Shown here piece by piece: positions 24,883 through 32,322 of a stretch of 34,346 bases of DNA. The stretch covers positions 1 to 34,346 of the forward strand of contig NZ_JBGTYY010000023.1 in the NCBI RefSeq assembly GCF_041807705.1, given 5' to 3'. Every line of letters begins with the position of its first letter. Positions within the stretch are counted from its first letter, which is position 1. The position numbers were made by a program, and so were the translations under genes. The stretch is from Mannheimia sp041807705. Its GTDB lineage: Bacteria > Pseudomonadota > Gammaproteobacteria > Enterobacterales > Pasteurellaceae. The notes below the pieces were generated by a model. It ran no database searches. It worked only from the letters and a program-made list of their open reading frames with translations, and was not told the origin of the DNA.

Positions 24883-25787
24883 TATTTCACCCCCTTGAGA
24901 TTCAAGTCTAAATCAGGGAAATGCTCCGGAGCTTCCACCGTCGTAGAGTTCGGTACATAATTTTGTGTCGCCCGACTTGGCGTTGCAACTTTCGCTCCCG
25001 GTTTTACTTCCATATGTTGATAAACGGGTTCGTGTAAGCCTTCCGGCATTCTTGCATCATAAGCTGGACGTAAACCGTCAGGGTGTACATCTTCAATTAA
25101 CGATTTACCTGCATTTTGTTTTTCTTGCCAGCCTAAGCGGTAGTGTCTGCCGAGTAATCCTTTGGCTAAATCCATCGGTAATACTTTAATTGCTGCTTCT
25201 TCTAGCACACAAGCCTGTTCACATTTTCCACAGCCTGTACAAGCATCGGAATGTACAGTTGGGATTAATTTTGCGTGAATGGAGGTTCTATCGTTATGTA
25301 CTTTTTCAAGGGTAATTGCTTTATCAATTAAAGGGCAAACTCGATAACACACATCACAACGCAAGCCTTGCCAGTTAAGACAAGTTTCGTGGTCGAGCAA
25401 CACCGCAAGCCCCATTCGTGCATCGTCAATGTCTTTTAGCTCTTCGCTTAATGCCCCGGTTGGGCAAGCATTCATACAGGGAATATCCACGCACATTTCG
25501 CAAGGCTTATCCCGTGCAATAAAGTATGGCGTGCCTGCTTCCACTGGTGAAATAAGCGATGCCAAATGCAACATATCGTAAGGACAAGCCTGCACACATT
25601 GTCCGCAACGGGTGCAAGCACTCAGGAAATCTTGCTCCGGCAATGCACCCGGTGGACGCAACGCCACCCCTTGGCGGGCAAAACTTTGTTGTTGCTGTAG
25701 CCCTAAAATCATTCCCACACCGCAAACACCGGCTGCGGTACGGGTTGCATTTTTTAAAAACTGGCGACGATTTGGATCCATTTTCAT
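24882..25787 (-). CDS. napG: Ferredoxin-type protein NapG
   Basis: NapG is a periplasmic Fe-S protein working with NapH. The 301 residues open with NRRQFLK, a Tat signal, then show four 4Fe-4S clusters: CTRCGQCVQACPYD, CEMCVDIPCMNACPTG, CDVCYRVCPL and CTGCGKCEQACVLE. GAGGAACC precedes the ATG. Unlike other junctions in this operon, a 140-bp gap with hairpins and paired uptake signals separates it from napA. Confidence 0.95.
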   Translation of the reverse strand: MKMDPNRRQFLKNATRTAAGVCGVGMILGLQQQQSFARQGVALRPPGALPEQDFLSACTRCGQCVQACPYDMLHLASLISPVEAGTPYFIARDKPCEMCVDIPCMNACPTGALSEELKDIDDARMGLAVLLDHETCLNWQGLRCDVCYRVCPLIDKAITLEKVHNDRTSIHAKLIPTVHSDACTGCGKCEQACVLEEAAIKVLPMDLAKGLLGRHYRLGWQEKQNAGKSLIEDVHPDGLRPAYDARMPEGLHEPVYQHMEVKPGAKVATPSRATQNYVPNSTTVEAPEHFPDLDLNLKGVK

Positions 25788-25806
25788 TGTGGGTTCCTCT
25801 TAATTC

Positions 25807-25920
25807 AAGCGGTTGGTTTTCGACAATTTTTTGCAAATTTTTATGAAAATTTAACCGCTTGTGATGGGCAAATAATAATTTGCCCCTACGGGGTATAATG
25901 TCGGGCGAAAGAATTCGCCC
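25807..25920. repeat. Uptake-signal pair and hairpin cluster between napA and napG
   Basis: Four dyads in about 115 bp: facing uptake signals AAGCGGTT (25807-25814) and AACCGCTT (25853-25860); GGGCAAAT-AATA-ATTTGCCC (25866-25885); CCCC-TAC-GGGG (25883-25893); and GGGCGAA-AGAA-TTCGCCC (25903-25920). None has a good U tract in the operon's direction. They may protect the 3' end of napFDA mRNA or lower napGHBC expression. Confidence 0.75.
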
Positions 25921-25927
25921 ATTCACA

Positions 25928-28426
25928 TTAAGCCTTAACCACTTTAACCGCACATTTTTTGAAGTCGGTTTCAAATGAAATTGGGTCTGTCGCATCAAGA
26001 GTTACTTTGTTAATTAACTGACCTGCATCGAAGAAGGTCGAGTAAATTAACCCTTGTGGACATTTGTTACGTCCACGCGTATCTAAGTTAGATACATACT
26101 CACCACGGCGTGAAATCACTTTCACTTTATCACCATGACGTAAACCACGTTTTTTCGCATCGTCCGGGTGCATCCAAACTAAGTTAGTTGGGAATGCTTT
26201 GTGAAGCTCAGGAACACGGCGGGTCATTGTACCTGTGTGCCAGTGTTCAAGCACACGACCTGTACAGAACCATAAATCATATTCTTCATCAGGTGCTTCT
26301 GCAGGTGGCTCATAAGGTACGCCCAAAATAACAGCTTTTTTGTCTGCATTACCATAGAACGCAACTTCTTCACCCGGTTTTACATATGGGTCATAACCTT
26401 CACGGTAACGCCATAGTGTTTCTTTATATTCGCCTGTTTTTTCGTCTTTTACTACAGGCCAACGTAAACCACGCACTTTGTGGTAAGTATCGAAGTCAGC
26501 TAAATCGTGTCCGTGTCCTCGGCCAAATTCTGCATACTCTTCAAATAAACCTTTTTGAATGTAGTAACCGAAGTGATCCGCTTCATCATTCATATAACCC
26601 GGAATGTTTGTCGGTACTTGGTAGCTATCCACTTTTCCGTTGGTATAAAGGATTTCGTACAACGTTTTGCCACGTAATTCAGGCGCTTTTGCTAATAGTT
26701 CTTCCGGCCATACTTCTTCTACTTTGAAGTATTTAGAGAACTCAACTAATTGCCAAGTATCAGAACGTGCATTTGCCGGGCCTTTAACCTGCTGACGCCA
26801 GAATTGAGTACGGCGTTCTGCGTTACCATAAGCCCCTTCTTTTTCTACCCACATACAGGTTGGAAGGATTAAGTCTGCAGCAACGGCTGAAACTGATGGG
26901 TACGGATCTGAAACCACGATAAAGGTTTCAGGGTTACGCCAGCCTGGGAAGATCTCTTCATTGATATTTGGACCGCCCTGCATATTGTTGGTACACATCT
27001 GCCATAAGAATTTCATTTTGCCATCTTTTAATGCACGGCTTTGTGCAGTTGCGTGATAGCCCGGCACATCAGGAATTACCCCAGCCGGTAATTTCCACGA
27101 CTTTTCTACAATCTCACGGTGTTTAGGATTTGTTACCACCATATCTGCCGGTAAGCGGTGGATAAATGTTCCTACTTCACGGGCTGTACCACAAGCAGAT
27201 GGCTGACCGGTTAAAGAGAATGGTCCGCAACCTTCTAATGCAATCTTGCCTGTTAATAAGTGTACGTTATACATCATATGGTTTACCCATACACCACGAG
27301 TGTGCTGGTTGAAGCCCATTGTCCAGAATGAAACAATTTTTCTGTTTGGATCAGCATACATTTCTGCTAAGGCTTGTAACTGCTCTTTCGGCACACCCGA
27401 AATACGGTGAGCTTCGTCTAATGTATATGGCGCAACGATTTTCTTAAATTCTTCAAAATCACTGTCATACATTTTACCTGCAGTTTTCGCATTGGTATTT
27501 TGTTGTAATTTGTGTTCAGGACGTAAACCGTAACCGATGTTGGTCTCACCACGTTTGAATTTAGTATGCTTGTTTACGAAATCCCAATTTACTTTATCAT
27601 TTTCAATAATGTAGTTAGCAATGTAGTTTAAGATTGCTAAGTCTGAATGCGGTTTAAAGATAATTGGTGTATCGGCTAACTCAAATGAACGGTGTTCGTA
27701 AGTAGACATTACCACAACACGCACATTGTCATTCGATAAGCGGCGATCAGAAATACGGCTCCATAAAATCGGGTGCATTTCTGCCATATTTGAGCCCCAA
27801 AGTACAAACGCATCGGTTTTTTCAATATCGTTATAGCAGCCCATCGGTTCGTCCATACCAAAGGTACGCATAAAGGCAACCGCAGCTGATGCCATACAGT
27901 GACGTGCATTCGGGTCAATGGTATTAGAACGGAAACCACCTTTCCAAAGTTTCACTTTCGCATAACCTTCAAAAATGGTTGTTTGACCTGATGAGAACAT
28001 ACCTACTGCATTAGGACCATCACTTTTAATGGTAGCTTTGATTTTATCTGCCATTACTGTGAATGCTTGTTCCCACGAAACCGGAGTGAAATCGCCATTC
28101 TTATCAAATTTGCCATCTTTCATACGAAGCATTGGCTCTTGCATACGGTCTGCACCATACATCATTTTTGATAAGAAATAACCTTTAATACAGTTTAAAC
28201 CACGGTTCACTTCTGCATCCGGATCGCCTTGTGTTGCAACCACCTTGCCATCTTTTGTACCTACAAGTACACTACAACCTGTACCACAATAACGGCAAGG
28301 AGCTTTATCCCAACGAATACCGCTATCATCAGCTTGGACGTTTTTCACGGGAATCATAATTCCTGCCGCAGCAGCTGCAGCCACAGCTGCATTTGCTTTC
28401 ATAAAATCTCTACGATTGAGTTCCAT
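25928..28426 (-). CDS. napA: Periplasmic nitrate reductase catalytic subunit
   Basis: NapA reduces nitrate to nitrite with bis-MGD molybdenum and one 4Fe-4S cluster. The start at 28426 (832 residues) places NRRDFMK, the Tat signal, at the N-terminus; GGGAC lies before it. The upstream in-frame TTG at 28450 is less likely. The cluster motif C-x2-C-x3-C is CRYCGTGC, with the fourth cysteine in GLNCIKG. The molybdenum ligand is the cysteine in NARHCMASA. A C-terminal MopB domain follows, including HPDDAKKRGLRHGD. It is the third gene of napFDAGHBC. Confidence 0.97.
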   Translation of the reverse strand: MELNRRDFMKANAAVAAAAAAGIMIPVKNVQADDSGIRWDKAPCRYCGTGCSVLVGTKDGKVVATQGDPDAEVNRGLNCIKGYFLSKMMYGADRMQEPMLRMKDGKFDKNGDFTPVSWEQAFTVMADKIKATIKSDGPNAVGMFSSGQTTIFEGYAKVKLWKGGFRSNTIDPNARHCMASAAVAFMRTFGMDEPMGCYNDIEKTDAFVLWGSNMAEMHPILWSRISDRRLSNDNVRVVVMSTYEHRSFELADTPIIFKPHSDLAILNYIANYIIENDKVNWDFVNKHTKFKRGETNIGYGLRPEHKLQQNTNAKTAGKMYDSDFEEFKKIVAPYTLDEAHRISGVPKEQLQALAEMYADPNRKIVSFWTMGFNQHTRGVWVNHMMYNVHLLTGKIALEGCGPFSLTGQPSACGTAREVGTFIHRLPADMVVTNPKHREIVEKSWKLPAGVIPDVPGYHATAQSRALKDGKMKFLWQMCTNNMQGGPNINEEIFPGWRNPETFIVVSDPYPSVSAVAADLILPTCMWVEKEGAYGNAERRTQFWRQQVKGPANARSDTWQLVEFSKYFKVEEVWPEELLAKAPELRGKTLYEILYTNGKVDSYQVPTNIPGYMNDEADHFGYYIQKGLFEEYAEFGRGHGHDLADFDTYHKVRGLRWPVVKDEKTGEYKETLWRYREGYDPYVKPGEEVAFYGNADKKAVILGVPYEPPAEAPDEEYDLWFCTGRVLEHWHTGTMTRRVPELHKAFPTNLVWMHPDDAKKRGLRHGDKVKVISRRGEYVSNLDTRGRNKCPQGLIYSTFFDAGQLINKVTLDATDPISFETDFKKCAVKVVKA

Positions 28427-28459
28427 AATACTGTCCCACGTTTGCTTCAAAAATAACTG

Positions 28460-28726
28460 TTACTGTTCATCGATATAGTTTGAGATTAAAGAGACTACAA
28501 TCACACCTTTAATATCTCTTACTTGATCGATACGATCGGAAAGGGCTAAATGCACATTACTTTCGATCGTTACGACTAATTTGCCTTCTTCTGGTTTTTC
28601 CCCGTGAATCTCGGTATAAGGAATGTTCAGAATCTCAGCTTTCACTTCTTCCAACTTTTCTGGCTTTGCTTGCACCACTAAACTACAAACATACCAGCTT
28701 TCCTGTTCAGATAATTTTTCACTCAT
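28460..28726 (-). CDS. napD: NapA-specific chaperone NapD
   Basis: NapD binds the Tat signal of NapA and delays export until the cofactor is in place. The 88 residues are normal for the family: WYVCSLVVQAKPEKLEEVKA, IPYTEIHG and GKLVVTIES on a ferredoxin-like fold. It starts 2 bp after napF and stands 33 bp before napA. Confidence 0.93.
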   Translation of the reverse strand: MSEKLSEQESWYVCSLVVQAKPEKLEEVKAEILNIPYTEIHGEKPEEGKLVVTIESNVHLALSDRIDQVRDIKGVIVVSLISNYIDEQ

Positions 28727-28728
28727 CT

Positions 28729-29310
28729 CTATTTGCCTGTATTATTACTGTGGCTGATTTTAATTGCACTTGTTGGACAAACATTTAAACAAGCTCCACA
28801 GCCGTTACAGCTTTCTAAATCTAATGTCATTTGGGCGATACCACCTAAACTCGGTCGAAAGCGAAACACTCGCATTTCACAACTGTCGCCACAGCTTCGG
28901 CATTCTGTTCCCCGTTTCAATAAACAACTGTCTTGAATTTCAATTTTGTGATTCCAAGCCTGTTCTGAAACGTCTCGAAACACATCAGCTTCGCAAGATT
29001 GCACACACTTTTCACAGAATGTACATTCGCCTTTGCTGAAATCAACCTCAGGATAACCACCTGCCCCTTTTACAACAATGCTTGTTTCGCAAACCTTAAT
29101 GCAGTTATCACAAGCGGTGCATTTTTCTAAAAAATTTGCTAAATTAGCCCAAGGCGGACGAATTGCTTCATACCCTTGCCAACTTATTTTTTCGCTTTTA
29201 AGTGAATCTAAAAATTGCCCTCGTAAAAAGCTGCGACGAGGAAGTGATTGATTGGAATTATTGGTCAAGAAAACACCATTTTTGCCGTTATCATAGGCTA
29301 AATTATCCAA
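28729..29310 (-). CDS. napF: Ferredoxin-type protein NapF, TTG start
   Basis: NapF is a cytoplasmic Fe-S protein that interacts with NapA before export. Four cysteine clusters are visible: CTACDNCIKVC, CTFCEKCVQSC, CRSCGDSC and CNGCGACLNVC. The common N-terminal segment LPRRSFLRGQF is present. No ATG lies in frame upstream of it. The longest frame begins TTG at 29310 (193 residues), and a second TTG lies at codon 16. Neither has a convincing ribosome site; GAGGA upstream instead fits a five-codon frame MNANP. Translation may therefore be low. First gene of the operon. Confidence 0.92.
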   Translation of the reverse strand: MDNLAYDNGKNGVFLTNNSNQSLPRRSFLRGQFLDSLKSEKISWQGYEAIRPPWANLANFLEKCTACDNCIKVCETSIVVKGAGGYPEVDFSKGECTFCEKCVQSCEADVFRDVSEQAWNHKIEIQDSCLLKRGTECRSCGDSCEMRVFRFRPSLGGIAQMTLDLESCNGCGACLNVCPTSAIKISHSNNTGK

Positions 29311-29330
29311 TGTTCACGGGTTAGCGTTCA

Positions 29331-29346
29331 TTCCTCAAACGGGGTA
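29331..29346. promoter_or_regulatory. Candidate NarP site (7-2-7) before napF
   Basis: On the minus strand TACCCCG-TT-TGAGGAA matches the inverted heptamer pair TACYYMT-NN-AKRRGTA at 6 and 5 of 7 positions. It lies between the FNR box and napF, where NarP acts in other nap operons. Two mismatches on one side make it a candidate only. Confidence 0.4.
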
Positions 29347-29370
29347 TTTGGGCAAGTATTCGCTAAAACA

Positions 29371-29384
29371 TTGATTTCCATCAA
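29371..29384. promoter_or_regulatory. FNR box between napF and the divergent oxidoreductase gene
   Basis: TTGAT-TTCC-ATCAA is a perfect FNR box, 61 bp before the napF TTG and 58 bp before the divergent ATG, edge to codon. At -41.5 spacing it meets AATACC on the nap side (weak) and TATCAG on the other side (4 of 6). It may serve both genes. Confidence 0.75.
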
Positions 29385-29441
29385 AGAAATTTTCATTGAG
29401 ATCCTCTATCAGCTACACAAAAAAAGATAAAAGGTAAGAAA

Positions 29442-30014
29442 ATGAAACATCTCATTATCTACGCTCACCCCTCAAATCATAGTTTTAACCACGCCATTTT
29501 AGAAAAAGCCGTTGCAGCCTCGCCCAATAATGTGATGGTACGAGATCTCTATCAGCTTAATTTTGACCCTATTTTGACTTGGCAAGAATTTACTCAAACC
29601 CTTTCCCAACAATATGTTCCCGATATTGCTGCGGAACATCAATATTGGCGAGAAGCTGATGTGATTACGCTGATTTATCCCCTTTGGTGGATGGGGTTTC
29701 CTGCCATTTTAAAAGGCTATTTAGACCGTGTATTGAGCTATGATTTTGCCTATCAAAATGGCGAGATTGAAAGTATCGGCTTACTCACAGGCAAGAAAAT
29801 GCAACAATTTGTTACGCTGGGTAATTCCAATGAAAAATATGAGCGAAAAGGTTTTCTCAATGCCTTTGAACACACGCTTGGTAAAGGGCTATTTGAGTTT
29901 TGTGGGATTAATGATGTGAAAATGCACTATTTTGGCAATATTGGCTTAAAAGAGACAGATTATGTGGCCATCTTGCAAGAAGTTGCAGAATCTTGCAGAG
30001 AAATATTGAAATAA
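29442..30014 (+). CDS. NAD(P)H-dependent flavodoxin-fold oxidoreductase
   Basis: The 190 residues belong to the NQO1/MdaB-like family of FMN or FAD quinone reductases with a flavodoxin fold. HLIIYAHPSNHSFNHAI is the phosphate-binding start, YPLWWMGFPAILKGYLDRVL the flavin-binding segment, and FEFCGI a late family mark. AAAGGTAAG lies before the ATG. It diverges from napF with a common control region, so an anaerobic role or protection from quinone or nitro stress is an inference. KefF-type partners of potassium channels are related, but no kefC is near. Confidence 0.88.
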   Translation: MKHLIIYAHPSNHSFNHAILEKAVAASPNNVMVRDLYQLNFDPILTWQEFTQTLSQQYVPDIAAEHQYWREADVITLIYPLWWMGFPAILKGYLDRVLSYDFAYQNGEIESIGLLTGKKMQQFVTLGNSNEKYERKGFLNAFEHTLGKGLFEFCGINDVKMHYFGNIGLKETDYVAILQEVAESCREILK

Positions 30015-30100
30015 CAAGCGGTAGGATTTTGCGTTTTTTTGCAAAACGTATGGCTTTGTGACTTGCCTTTATTGAGCTGAAAATTTCGTTCTATTAAATG

Positions 30101-30124
30101 AAAACCCCGCCAAACAAGGCGGGG
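30101..30124 (-). terminator. Terminator of the YgiW-like gene
   Basis: CCCCGCC-AAACAA-GGCGGGG is a perfect 7-bp G/C stem, with TTTT after it on the minus strand. It stands 7 bp past the stop of the lipoprotein gene. Confidence 0.85.
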
Positions 30125-30131
30125 AATCAGC

Positions 30132-30500
30132 TTAAGGTTTGATTACCGTGAGTTTTTTAACATCTAACTCGGTTTTGTTACGGTCTTTGTCAATTTCACC
30201 GGATAAACGGACTTGATTGCCTTCGCTACCAACGTGTTGACCTGCCCAAACTTCATCGTCAATCTCCACACGAATTTGCCCTGTTGTATCTTTAAATAAG
30301 TAAGTTTCATCACCTACTTTATTTAAGATTGTGCCTTCTACAGTAACGTAGCTATCATCTGCTGCCGCTAACGCCTGTTTCACGCTAATCACATTCGCCA
30401 GTGCAACGCCTGTATTTGCTTGTGAAGAACTATTAGAAGCGGTTGAATTACACGCCGATAAAGCCATTGCCATCAAGGCTAAACCCAGTACTTTTTTCAT
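30132..30500 (-). CDS. YgiW/YdeI-family OB-fold lipoprotein
   Basis: The 122 residues end in a bacterial OB-fold of the YgiW/YdeI (BOF) family, linked in enterobacteria to stress and peptide tolerance. SYVTVEGTILNKVGDETYLF, KDTTGQIRVEID, and SGEIDKDRNKTELDVKKL match the family closely. Unlike E. coli YgiW, which is soluble in the periplasm, this one has a lipobox, LSAC, after a signal peptide, followed by a Ser/Asn linker. The next residue is asparagine, not aspartate, so outer-membrane sorting is likely. AAGGAG precedes the start. It stands alone between two terminators. Confidence 0.88.
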   Translation of the reverse strand: MKKVLGLALMAMALSACNSTASNSSSQANTGVALANVISVKQALAAADDSYVTVEGTILNKVGDETYLFKDTTGQIRVEIDDEVWAGQHVGSEGNQVRLSGEIDKDRNKTELDVKKLTVIKP

Positions 30501-30514
30501 AAAAACTCCTTATT

Positions 30515-30551
30515 AAAAAATTTGCATTCGATAAAAACTACCGAATGCAAA
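30515..30551 (-). terminator. Terminator of the dat-ddc operon
   Basis: TTTGCATTCG and CGAATGCAAA form a perfect 10-bp stem with an 11-base loop, followed on the minus strand by TTTTTT. It lies 50 bp beyond the ddc stop. Confidence 0.85.
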
Positions 30552-30600
30552 CATTAAAACATAAATAAATCCTGAAAACACGCTTTTATTTTCGATGCCA

Positions 30601-32232
30601 TTAGTCAATTGGTGGAACGTAAGTGCCATTGACAATCGAATCTTTAATCCGCTCCGCTTCTGCTAACACCTGAGCTAATAATGCTTTTACGTTTTCAAGT
30701 GTTGCAATCGGGCTTAAAGTAGTCATTTTCAGTGATTGATGCTCACCAACTTTGGTTACACCGATATTCGCCTCACCTCGTGCAAATAATTCATCTGCCA
30801 CATTTTGGTTTAGGGTATCCACAAATTCTGCCGGATAACCTTCCGGCACAACACGGAATAACACCGAAGCGAATTGTGCTGGCACTAACATTTCTAAGCC
30901 TTTCGTTGCATTGATATAGGCTTCCACCTCTTTTGAGAGATACACACCGTGATCGATCATCGAAGCATATAAATCTTCGCCTAAGGCTTCTACTGTGAAC
31001 CATAATTTCAACGCATCAAAACGACGGGTCGTTTGCAGCGATTTTGCCACTAAGTTTGGTACACCGTGTTCTTCATCGTATTCTGAGTTGAGGTAATCCG
31101 CCTTGTAATCAATGAAACGATAGTTCGCTTCATCTTTTAACAAGAATGCCCCACAAGAAATCGATTGGAAGAAGTGCTTGTGGAAATCAAGGGTAATCGA
31201 ATCGGTTAGCTCAATGCCATCTAAGAAATGGCGGAAATCTTTCGATAACAATAACGCTCCGCCCCAAGCGGCATCAACATGAACCCACGCCTTGTATTCA
31301 TCGGCTAATTTGCGGATCGCTTTTAAATCATCAATCGCACCGGCATCTGTTGTACCAGCAGTTGCCACGATACAAGCCACAATTTTGCCTTCGGCTTTTA
31401 AATCCGCTAAGGTTTTCGCAAGGGCTTCAACGTCCATTTGTGCATTGGCATTTGATGGCACAGTAACTACCGATTGGAAACCCATTCCCATCATTGCCAT
31501 ATTTTTTTGCACCGAGAAGTGAGCATTTTCAGAGCAAACCACTTTCACTTTTTTCATTGCATCAGGCGGAATACCATCTGCTTGCACCAACCATTCCGAG
31601 CCATCTTCATTTTTCCAATGGTTTGCAATCGCCCAATCACGAGCCAACAACACGCCCATTAAGTTTGATTGTGTACCACCTGACGTAAATACGCCTGACG
31701 TGCCGTTTCCATAGCCCACTTTTTGGCGTAACCAATCAATTAAATGCTCTTCCATAATCGAACCCGCTGGGCTTTGATCCCAAGAGTCCATTGATTGGTT
31801 GGTGGCATTAATCAACACTTCTGCAATTTGGCTGGTTATCATTGTCGGGCAATGTAAGTGAGCCAAAGAATGAGGGTGGTGAACTTTGAGGCTTGGTTTT
31901 AAGAAAATTTCCACCAAATGTTCTAGCGATTTTTGCACGCCTACACCGGCTTGAGATGGGTTAAAACCATTGATTTTGGCACGCAACTCTTTAATTGAGC
32001 CACCGGTGTACATTTTTTCTTCTTTCAGCCAGTCTGAAACCGCTTTTACCGCATTGTTCATCGCCGATTCATAATCCGCAATGGATTTTGGATCACTACA
32101 GAACAGAGATTGTCTGTGTTTTTCTAGGTTTGACATATTTATTTCTTCTCCAAAAGAACGCTCAAGCATAAAGTCATCACTTACGCTTTCTTTATTTGTA
32201 AAGAAGCTATTCCAATTAACTGTTGTTGCCAT
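30601..32232 (-). CDS. ddc: L-2,4-diaminobutyrate decarboxylase
   Basis: Ddc is a PLP enzyme that turns 2,4-diaminobutyrate into 1,3-diaminopropane and CO2. It belongs to the group II decarboxylases (glutamate and aromatic amino acid type). HVDAAWGGALLL contains the PLP-contacting aspartate and TLDFHKHFFQ the lysine that binds PLP. TSGGTQSNLMGVLLARD is the phosphate-binding segment. The start at 32232 (543 residues) has AAGGG before it; the frame upstream of it only reads through uptake signals. It is the second gene after dat. Confidence 0.94.
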   Translation of the reverse strand: MATTVNWNSFFTNKESVSDDFMLERSFGEEINMSNLEKHRQSLFCSDPKSIADYESAMNNAVKAVSDWLKEEKMYTGGSIKELRAKINGFNPSQAGVGVQKSLEHLVEIFLKPSLKVHHPHSLAHLHCPTMITSQIAEVLINATNQSMDSWDQSPAGSIMEEHLIDWLRQKVGYGNGTSGVFTSGGTQSNLMGVLLARDWAIANHWKNEDGSEWLVQADGIPPDAMKKVKVVCSENAHFSVQKNMAMMGMGFQSVVTVPSNANAQMDVEALAKTLADLKAEGKIVACIVATAGTTDAGAIDDLKAIRKLADEYKAWVHVDAAWGGALLLSKDFRHFLDGIELTDSITLDFHKHFFQSISCGAFLLKDEANYRFIDYKADYLNSEYDEEHGVPNLVAKSLQTTRRFDALKLWFTVEALGEDLYASMIDHGVYLSKEVEAYINATKGLEMLVPAQFASVLFRVVPEGYPAEFVDTLNQNVADELFARGEANIGVTKVGEHQSLKMTTLSPIATLENVKALLAQVLAEAERIKDSIVNGTYVPPID

Positions 32233-32266
32233 AAGAATGCCCTTTGCTTGATTTTGAGTGTTTAAA

Positions 32267-32309
32267 AAGCGGTTAAATTTCGCAAAAAATTTACAAAATT
32301 CAACCGCTT
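32267..32309. repeat. Facing uptake signals between dat and ddc
   Basis: AAGCGGTT (32267-32274) and AACCGCTT (32302-32309) with A/T tracts between them make an 8-bp stem and a 27-base loop. It fills most of the 90-bp gap in the operon. It may fold in the mRNA and affect ddc output, though there is no U tract. Confidence 0.8.
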
Positions 32310-32322
32310 GTCTCATTACAAA

